Shown one piece after another: positions 35,451 through 41,030 of a DNA stretch of 41,030 nucleotides; position 1 is the first letter of the stretch, and each line of letters starts with the position of its first letter. Source of the stretch: an uncultured Pirellulaceae bacterium (lineage in GTDB: Bacteria > Planctomycetota > Planctomycetia > Pirellulales > Pirellulaceae); contig CALKNI010000164.1 of the NCBI GenBank assembly GCA_938091115.1, positions 1-41,030 on the forward strand, given 5' to 3'. The notes under the pieces were generated by a model. It ran no database searches and was not told the DNA's origin. It saw only the letters and a program-made list of their open reading frames with translations. The position numbers were made by a program, and so were the translations under genes.

Positions 35451-35987
35451 ATGCCATCATCTAAAACAAAAAAAATCAAACGCAACAAGCCACAGTATTC
35501 ACGACTCCCACGCGGCGAAAGCGGCGGAATTGAACTCCTCTTGATCCAATCGGTTGATTACCTTGGGAAACAGGGAGAAGTTGTCGAAGTCAAAGCGGGA
35601 TTTGCAAACAATTATCTCCTGCCACAGGGGCTCGCGACCGTTGCCAGTGACCATCACAAGCGAATGGTCGATAAGCACAAGGTCAAACTACAGGAAATTG
35701 AAGCTTCTCGCTTGAAGGATCTCAAGGAACTTGCCAAACATATTGGTAAACAAAGCGTTACGATTGAAGCCAACGCCAACGAAGAGGGGCATCTCTACGG
35801 AAGTGTCGGTGCCGCCGAGATCGTTGCGTCTTTGAAGCAAAACGAAATCACGCTGACCGCCGATCAGATCCGCCTGGAAGGTGTTTTGAAGGAGCTTGGC
35901 CTCTACACTGTGAAAGTGCATCTGCACCAAGAAATCGAAACCGAACTCAAAGTCTGGGTCGTCCCAACGGTCGACGAGAACGCCTAG
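35451..35987 (+). CDS. rplI: 50S ribosomal protein L9 with basic N-terminal extension
   Basis: 178 residues. The canonical L9 start corresponds to GIELLLIQSVDYLGKQGEVVEVKAGFANNYLLPQGLATVAS near residue 25, so about 25 residues rich in Lys/Arg (SSKTKKIKRNKPQYSRLPRG) precede the fold. The central helix and C-terminal domain are complete (HLYGSVGAAEIVASL, IRLEGVLKELGLYTVKVHLHQEIETELKVWVV). The ATG at 35451 is the first in the frame, and related planctomycete L9 proteins appear to carry a similar extension (recalled, not checked). A strong terminator follows. Confidence 0.95.
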   Translation: MPSSKTKKIKRNKPQYSRLPRGESGGIELLLIQSVDYLGKQGEVVEVKAGFANNYLLPQGLATVASDHHKRMVDKHKVKLQEIEASRLKDLKELAKHIGKQSVTIEANANEEGHLYGSVGAAEIVASLKQNEITLTADQIRLEGVLKELGLYTVKVHLHQEIETELKVWVVPTVDENA

Positions 35988-36039
35988 TTTGAGCGTCTTG
36001 CCGGAACCCAAGTTACCGACAAGTTTTCCAAAATTTATT

Positions 36040-36082
36040 TAAGCCTCGGTCGGTATTTTTTTATCGTCGGGGCTTATTTTTT
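36040..36082 (+). terminator. Intrinsic terminator after rplI
   Basis: TAAGCCTCG (36040-36048) pairs with CGGGGCTTA (36068-36076) over 9 bp including one T-G wobble, followed at once by six T residues (36077-36082). It separates the rplY-pth-rpsF-ssb-rplI run from dnaB. Confidence 0.85.
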
Positions 36083-36242
36083 CATCCAAAATAATCCTTT
36101 AACTCACCTGTCGGTTGCTACATTGGGCACCTCCTTTTTAGCCGCCAGTCTCTGACCCTAAAAATCCCCCCAAGTGGTTGTTATCGACTGCGACGCACTT
36201 ATGATGGGGATGGGTCACTGGTCGATCACAAGGAACAATGGA

Positions 36243-37679
36243 ATGGCAGATAAATTCGACACTTCATCGGGCAAGAAACGCCGCAAATATGTGAAACACG
36301 AACCGAGTGCGGATCTGCTGACCCGGCAACCGCCCTATAATCTCGAAGCTGAGGTCGGTGTGCTCGGAAGCATCATGCTGATGCCCGAAACCTGTGATGA
36401 AATTGTAAACATTCTTCGTGAAGTCGATTTCTATGACGAAGCCCATCGCATTTTGTTTTCACACATCATGGAGATGCATAATGGAGGAAAAAAAATTGAC
36501 CCACTGCTGCTCCGTGAGCGTCTTATAGCTGGCGGTGAAATTGAATCCATCGGCGGTGCTGGTCGATTAGCTGAAATTTTCACGTCGGTTCCTAATGCTG
36601 CTCATGTCACCTATTACGCAAATATTGTCCGGAGCAAGGCTACCTCGAGACAGCTGATAAACACTTGTTCTGACCTGTTAAATGAAGCTTACCTCCCCGA
36701 AGGTGACCCAGACATTCTCCTCAACGACGCCGAACAAAAAGTTTTCGCGATTCGCGAAAGCCGACAATCCAACAACCTCGCCCCCATCGATGAAATTCTT
36801 TCCGACGCGATGGACCGGATGGAAGCGAGGATGGCAGGAAAAGGACAGGAGGGTACGGTAGAAACAGGATTCACCGACCTAGACCAAATGACCGGTGGTC
36901 TGCACGCTTCTGAATTGGTGATTTTGGCTGCTCGCCCAAGTATGGGCAAAACAGCTTTCGCGATGAACATTGCTGAAAATGTCGTGATGAAATCAAGAAA
37001 ACCAGTTTTGTTTATTAGCCTGGAAATGGCCTCCATTGAGTTGATCGAACGAATGCTTTGTTCTGTTGCAAAAGTGAATGGACACCAACTACGTAGTGGT
37101 ACACTCAGTTCCGATAATCGGAAAAAAGTAGTCCAAGCTGTCGGCGAATTAAATCAGGTCCCACTTTTCATCGACGACTCACCTACACGCAATGTTTCGG
37201 AAATCGCGGGTGCAGCACGGCGAATTAAGCGTAAGGAAAATGAACTGGGCCTTGTTGTAATTGATTATTTGCAACTGATTCAGCCGGACAATCCCAATGA
37301 TGCAAGACAAGAACAAGTCGCTAAAATCGCGAGGCGTCTGAAGGGCTTGGCCCGTGAATTAAAAACACCGATCTTGTGCTTGTCGCAGCTAAACCGACAG
37401 GCGGAAGATTCTCGCGACCATCGGCCTAAGCTTAGCCACCTGCGTGAATCAGGCGCGATTGAGCAGGACGCTGACGTGGTTATGTTCGTACACCGCGAAA
37501 GCTACTTCCAGAAAGGACAGCCGGAAGAAGAAGTAAATCAAAACGAAGCGTTGATCATCATTGAAAAACAGCGAAACGGTCCGACGGGTGACGTCGAGCT
37601 TCATTGGGAGCGAGATTTCACCCGGTTTTCGAATCGCGCACCAGAGCGATACAGCGAATTTGATGACTTCCCAGGTTAG
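36243..37679 (+). CDS. dnaB: Replicative DNA helicase DnaB
   Basis: Hexameric 5'-3' helicase at the replication fork. From ATG 36243 (AAGGA 8 bases upstream) it has 478 residues; a GTG at 36174 would add an unlikely 23. The N-terminal domain (RQPPYNLEAEVGVLGSIMLMPETCDEI) is followed by the RecA-like domain with Walker A in ARPSMGKTAFAMN, FISLEMASIELIERML, Walker B in LVVIDYLQLI, and LSQLNRQAEDSRDHRPKLSHLRESGAIEQDADVVMFVHRE, the classical DnaB signature. No intein is present. It probably has its own promoter, since a terminator lies 160 bases upstream. Confidence 0.97.
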   Translation: MADKFDTSSGKKRRKYVKHEPSADLLTRQPPYNLEAEVGVLGSIMLMPETCDEIVNILREVDFYDEAHRILFSHIMEMHNGGKKIDPLLLRERLIAGGEIESIGGAGRLAEIFTSVPNAAHVTYYANIVRSKATSRQLINTCSDLLNEAYLPEGDPDILLNDAEQKVFAIRESRQSNNLAPIDEILSDAMDRMEARMAGKGQEGTVETGFTDLDQMTGGLHASELVILAARPSMGKTAFAMNIAENVVMKSRKPVLFISLEMASIELIERMLCSVAKVNGHQLRSGTLSSDNRKKVVQAVGELNQVPLFIDDSPTRNVSEIAGAARRIKRKENELGLVVIDYLQLIQPDNPNDARQEQVAKIARRLKGLARELKTPILCLSQLNRQAEDSRDHRPKLSHLRESGAIEQDADVVMFVHRESYFQKGQPEEEVNQNEALIIIEKQRNGPTGDVELHWERDFTRFSNRAPERYSEFDDFPG

Positions 37680-37716
37680 TTTTACCCATAGCCCATTCAG
37701 TTGTCAGTAAGTGAGT

Positions 37717-39117
37717 CTAGCGTCGACGACGGCCTAACATGGCCAATGCCCCGAGCCCCAAAAGAGCAACACTTGACGGTTCCGGCACACTGCTGATATT
37801 CCAGGAAAACCCAAAATCGGTCGCAGAATTCCCAGAAATTCGAAACGTGTAATCGCCTCCGTCGAGGCCCTCGAAATAGATATGCTCGTTGTTGTAGGCA
37901 GATCCATTACTAGCATCGAGAAGCGTTCCTAGGAACGATCCAGTCGAATCGAACAGCTCAAGATTCAGATCCGCAAGATTCCTTTCAGCTTCAAATGCTG
38001 TCCCCGAATCGACATCAACGATGTCCATGTTCCAACTTAAAACGGCAGACAAACTAGCGTTCCCCCCTGACGTGATGGAGAAGTCGTAGAAGAGATCCTT
38101 ACTTCCGTCAAAATCTCCATAGTCCCAGCCCCGATCATTAATATTTGAAGTCGGATCCGTAGTCGAGGCCTCAAATTGCCCACCTTCAAAAATGTGATAA
38201 CTGTTGAGAATATTTAACTCACCAAAACCAAACACCTCGTCCATCGGCCGTGTTGAAGTTCGATCCCACGATGCAAATTCATCTTTGGTCGCGCCCGCAA
38301 AAAGAGTCGCTCGAATCACTTCATTTTGGACGAAATCGGTCCCTGTCCCCGCTTGCTTTAGCAAAGCCGCAGCGCTGCCCACCACAGGTGTTGAAAAACT
38401 GGTCGCACCAGCGGAAGGCACTACGATCGACGTTGCGAACCGCGGAGCACCATAAACAGAGGTTAAGCTTTGGGAATGGTTGCCATCTGATCGGCCAACG
38501 GCAATTGCGTTGTAGCTTGGAGTTAACACTTGCGGGGTTGCACTTGTCGAACCGTTATTGGCTCCGACTACCATTAAAGTGTTGTCTCGATTAATGACAA
38601 AATCGAAGCGCTCGAGAATATCCTCAGCCTCCGCCGTCGTCAGACCGTTGCCTACGTAGCTGTGATTCCCAACGTCAAAAGCAGGTGTCGAATTAAGATC
38701 GTTTCCACTGAGCGCATTAAGCCAATTAAAGATATAGTTATTAGCGTCGTAGCCAGTAATGCTACTAATCCCACCGGTCATACTTGATGAATTTCCATAA
38801 AAATTACGGGCAACCGCAGTACCATGGTTATTGGCACCGAACGCCCCCGATCCTTCTGTAAACGTCTTATCAGCGAATTCTGCAATGGTGACATCAGGCA
38901 TGTAATTCCCCGCGGTATCGGGAGCCTCGGCCTGCATTACGTTTAAGCCCGCCCCGTCTCCAAGGCTACCACCTTTTTCGGAAACCAGATCATTGAAACC
39001 AATTTCAGACTTCCAGCTTTGACCAAAGATCATCGAACTGGGTAACACAATAAATGCAAGTGTAATTAGAATCGGTCGACTGTTCATCTTCGCTAACTCC
39101 ACTACTATCTTTTGCAT
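37717..39117 (-). CDS. Subtilase (S8)-like exported protein with PEP-CTERM anchor
   Basis: 466 residues from ATG 39117 (AGGGG 8 bases upstream). ATG 39123 and ATG 39087 (GGAG 9 bases upstream) are alternatives. A signal peptide (RPILITLAFIVLPSSMIFGQ) leads a subtilisin-like domain: NNHGTAVARN (His98), the VVGANNGS oxyanion segment, and ATSFSTPVVGSAAALL with the serine (Ser240). Where subtilases have the VxxIDTG aspartate, this protein reads LNVMQAEAP, so the Asp seems to be Gln62. After a pre-peptidase-like beta domain it ends VPEPSSVALLGLGALAMLGRRRR, a textbook PEP-CTERM sorting signal for exosortase. It is therefore cell-surface or matrix directed; peptidase activity is doubtful. Confidence 0.85.
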   Translation of the reverse strand: MQKIVVELAKMNSRPILITLAFIVLPSSMIFGQSWKSEIGFNDLVSEKGGSLGDGAGLNVMQAEAPDTAGNYMPDVTIAEFADKTFTEGSGAFGANNHGTAVARNFYGNSSSMTGGISSITGYDANNYIFNWLNALSGNDLNSTPAFDVGNHSYVGNGLTTAEAEDILERFDFVINRDNTLMVVGANNGSTSATPQVLTPSYNAIAVGRSDGNHSQSLTSVYGAPRFATSIVVPSAGATSFSTPVVGSAAALLKQAGTGTDFVQNEVIRATLFAGATKDEFASWDRTSTRPMDEVFGFGELNILNSYHIFEGGQFEASTTDPTSNINDRGWDYGDFDGSKDLFYDFSITSGGNASLSAVLSWNMDIVDVDSGTAFEAERNLADLNLELFDSTGSFLGTLLDASNGSAYNNEHIYFEGLDGGDYTFRISGNSATDFGFSWNISSVPEPSSVALLGLGALAMLGRRRR

Positions 39118-39232
39118 AGACATATCCCCTAATCACGGGACAAATAATTAGTATAGTTACCAGCTACACGAAGTTTTAGAACTTGGTCCATTTAACGACA
39201 TATTAATCATAAATTCCCCGCCCAGCATCCAA

Positions 39233-39290
39233 GTGTCGCGCCTAACCGGGCTTACTTGTACCGCCAAGACCTTTTCAAGTAACGCGACAC
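39233..39290. repeat. Two-part inverted repeat upstream of bpt
   Basis: GTGTCGCG (39233-39240) pairs with CGCGACAC (39283-39290), and TTACTTG (39252-39258) with CAAGTAA (39276-39282). The right arms are contiguous; the left arms are separated by 11 bases. This gives 15 bp of perfect pairing with one asymmetric bulge and a 17-base loop. It lies about 118 bases before the bpt ATG, between divergent genes. It could be an operator pair, a cruciform or a structured RNA leader. Confidence 0.6.
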
Positions 39291-39407
39291 GATTGCACTT
39301 CGGTTTCCCTTGCTCGATAATGAAAAGACTGTTGAAACAAGGAAAGCGAACGACAGTTTTCCAGTCTCCCTACCCTATGAAGTTTTGGTAATTGTGACCT
39401 TAGTTCG

Positions 39408-40118
39408 ATGAAAGATACTGGAATTGTAATTCTCGATGAGGTCGAGAACTGTCCCTACTTAGACGGTGAATCCGCCCGCATGCCTTTGCGCATGCCGTTA
39501 ACAAAATTAACGCCAGAAGGAATTGATCAATTACTCTACGATGGGAATCGCCGCACTGGAGAGTTTATCTACCAAACTCAATGTGCGAGTTGCCGAGCTT
39601 GTGAACCAATTCGAATCAACTCCCACGAATTCAACTTCAGTAAAAATCAGCGACGTCAGTTGAACCGTGGAGACAAAAAGTTTACTCAGCGGTTTGGGCC
39701 GCTTTGCTGCGACGATTCAAGACTCGATCTTTTTAATAAACATCGCAAGGTACGAGGTCTTGCCAAAAACGACCTGGACATCGATGCCGAAGAGTATGTC
39801 TGGGGATTCGTACGGAGTTGTTTTGACTCATTTGAGATCACATACTGGTTGGAGAATCGATTGGTTTGCCTTGCGGTCTGCGACCTTGGAAAAACTTCTC
39901 TTTCGGCGGTTTACACATTTTTTGACACGGACTTTCAAGCGGACGGACTGGGAACCTACTCAATTCTTAAGCAAATTGAACTATGCCAGCGTCGGTCACT
40001 CGATCATCTTTATCTTGGCTATTACATCGCCGACTCACCTCACATGAATTACAAATCAAGATTTCTCCCCAATCAACGGTTGATTGGCGGTCGCTGGACC
40101 TCTTTCTCTGCGAAATAA
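39408..40118 (+). CDS. bpt: Aspartate/glutamate leucyl- or arginyl-transferase (N-end rule)
   Basis: 236 residues of the Bpt/ATE family, which transfer leucine or arginine from aminoacyl-tRNA to proteins with destabilising N-terminal acidic residues, marking them for ClpS/ClpAP. Landmarks are CPYLDGESARMPLRMP, LYDGNRRTGEFIYQTQCASCRACEPIRINSHEF (Cys-rich N-terminal domain with CASCRAC), and a GNAT-like C-terminal part with LSAVYTFFDTDFQADGLGTYSILKQIE, LYLGYYIADSPHMNYKSRF. It is close in size to bacterial bpt proteins (about 235-250). The amino acid specificity (Leu or Arg) is not decided by the sequence I can read. Confidence 0.88.
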   Translation: MKDTGIVILDEVENCPYLDGESARMPLRMPLTKLTPEGIDQLLYDGNRRTGEFIYQTQCASCRACEPIRINSHEFNFSKNQRRQLNRGDKKFTQRFGPLCCDDSRLDLFNKHRKVRGLAKNDLDIDAEEYVWGFVRSCFDSFEITYWLENRLVCLAVCDLGKTSLSAVYTFFDTDFQADGLGTYSILKQIELCQRRSLDHLYLGYYIADSPHMNYKSRFLPNQRLIGGRWTSFSAK

Positions 40119-40203
40119 AGATGACGCCCAATTTCCAGTATCGCTGTAAAATTGATAAACTAATTTAGTTGGTATTCCCCTCCTTTTCATGTAGAAGACC
40201 TCA

Positions 40204-41030
40204 ATGGATCGAAGAAAATTTATTAAAGCAGGATCTGCCGCTGTCGCGCTCTCTGGCACGCAGGCATTTCCACAAGCTAAATCCACCATCAAACGGAAAC
40301 GACGAGTTTGCTTAATCGGTTGCGGATGGTACGGGAAAATTGATCTTTTCCGCATGCTTCAGGTGGAAGATGTGGAGGTCGTTGCTTTATGTGACGTCGA
40401 TTCAAAAATGCTTGAAGAAGCAGCGGACAGAGTCGCCGCTCGACAAGCCTCAGGAAATCGCCCACAGACTTACGAGGATTTTCGAAAATTGTTTTCGGAA
40501 GTTGACGTCGACATCGCACTGATTGCAACTCCTGATCATTGGCACGCGTTACCTATGATCGCTGCCTGCCAAAATGGAATTGACGTTTACGTTCAGAAGC
40601 CGATTGGAATCGATGTCGTGGAATGTGAATCCATGCTTGCCGCTGCAAGGAAATACAACCGAGTGGTTCAGGTCGGGATGCAAAGGCGAAGCACACCTCA
40701 CTTAATAGAGGCCAAGAAACAAATCGTAGATGCCGGTCTTCTGGGGGACATTGGATTAGCCGAAGTCTATTGTTATTATCACATGAGGGCCAAAACGAAC
40801 CCGCCGGATCTCCCCGCCCCTCCTCACCTAAACTACGATCTGTGGACCGGACCGGCCCCCATGCGTCCCTACAACGACTTGGTTCATCCACGCCGCTGGC
40901 GGGCCTTTATGGAGTACAGCAATGGGATTGTTGGTGACATGTGCGTGCATATGCTAGACACCGTTCGCTGGATGTTAGCACTTGGATGGCCCTCCCGAGT
41001 CGCTTCAACCGGGGGGATTTTCGTAGAAAC
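40204..41030 (+). CDS. Gfo/Idh/MocA oxidoreductase with Tat-like signal, 3' end cut by the window
   Basis: The open frame starts at ATG 40204 and runs past the right edge (275 codons seen). The N-terminus MDRRKFIKAGSAAVALSGTQAF is a Tat-type signal. The Rossmann domain follows: VCLIGCGWYGKID nucleotide loop, EVVALCDVD, ALIATPDHWHALPMIAACQNG, then YVQKPIG, where the family usually has EKP; the lysine is kept. VQVGMQRRSTPHLIEA and GDIGLAEVYCYYHMRAKTNPP lead into the C-terminal domain, including NYDLWTGPAPMRPYN, the planctomycete-type secreted branch. It probably acts on a sugar or inositol with bound NAD(P); the substrate is unknown. Confidence 0.9.
   Translation, partial: MDRRKFIKAGSAAVALSGTQAFPQAKSTIKRKRRVCLIGCGWYGKIDLFRMLQVEDVEVVALCDVDSKMLEEAADRVAARQASGNRPQTYEDFRKLFSEVDVDIALIATPDHWHALPMIAACQNGIDVYVQKPIGIDVVECESMLAAARKYNRVVQVGMQRRSTPHLIEAKKQIVDAGLLGDIGLAEVYCYYHMRAKTNPPDLPAPPHLNYDLWTGPAPMRPYNDLVHPRRWRAFMEYSNGIVGDMCVHMLDTVRWMLALGWPSRVASTGGIFVE

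Noticed and set aside
1-41030. CRISPR array, prophage, insertion sequence or defence system
   Set aside because: I saw no regularly spaced repeats, transposase, integrase, phage structural gene, nuclease-helicase pair or toxin-antitoxin pair.

Overview
The window looks like a chromosomal segment of a planctomycete (Planctomycetota, probably class Planctomycetia and Pirellulales-like; the order is an inference). The main evidence is a DUF1501 / DUF1549-DUF1553 / planctomycete-cytochrome-plus-WD40 gene trio, a Ser/Thr kinase with an extracytoplasmic sensor, a PEP-CTERM anchored protein, a GYF_2/zinc-ribbon membrane protein, a twin-arginine-like Gfo/Idh/MocA oxidoreductase and a degenerate TadG-like gene. 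G+C is moderate. No rRNA, tRNA, CRISPR array, transposase or prophage gene was found.

Layout. Positions 1-2525 hold the proline pathway genes proB (5' end outside the window) and proA. fdhD and a membrane-fused spermidine-synthase-like gene follow on the minus strand. Positions 5860-6955 are a decayed TadG-like gene with three in-frame stops and one frameshift, followed by a DUF2809 membrane protein. polX (7887-9614) is on the plus strand. A minus-strand group, deoC - aldehyde dehydrogenase - truncated non-catalytic aldehyde dehydrogenase (13601 down to 10183), could convert deoxyribose 5-phosphate to glyceraldehyde 3-phosphate and acetaldehyde and oxidise the aldehyde. A sensor kinase and a thioesterase follow on the same strand. 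Positions 17186-22370 carry a secreted Asp-box/sortilin-like propeller protein, the GYF_2 membrane protein and a HAD phosphatase. After a roughly 1-kb gene-poor stretch, with a pair of imperfect direct repeats around a small possible gene, come the three planctomycete-type genes (23362-29916).

The right half is housekeeping: a GlmU-like uridylyltransferase and prs, ending at a good intrinsic terminator; a convergent GroES-family gene; then rplY(ctc) - pth - rpsF - ssb - rplI, ending at a strong intrinsic terminator, and dnaB. The order glmU-prs-ctc-pth recalls the Bacillus arrangement, and rpsF-ssb-rplI-dnaB is the widespread ribosomal/replication neighbourhood, but rpsR is missing. The window ends with a subtilase-like PEP-CTERM protein whose usual catalytic Asp appears to be Gln, an N-end-rule aminoacyl transferase (bpt/ate type), and the start of a Gfo/Idh/MocA oxidoreductase that runs off the end.

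The points most worth a second look are the TadG-like pseudogene (all three stops are one C-to-T step from Gln codons), the non-catalytic ALDH partner, the repeat-flanked small ORF, the LacI-type palindrome before the propeller gene, and the large asymmetric inverted repeat before bpt. I did not find a clear new defence system or mobile system.
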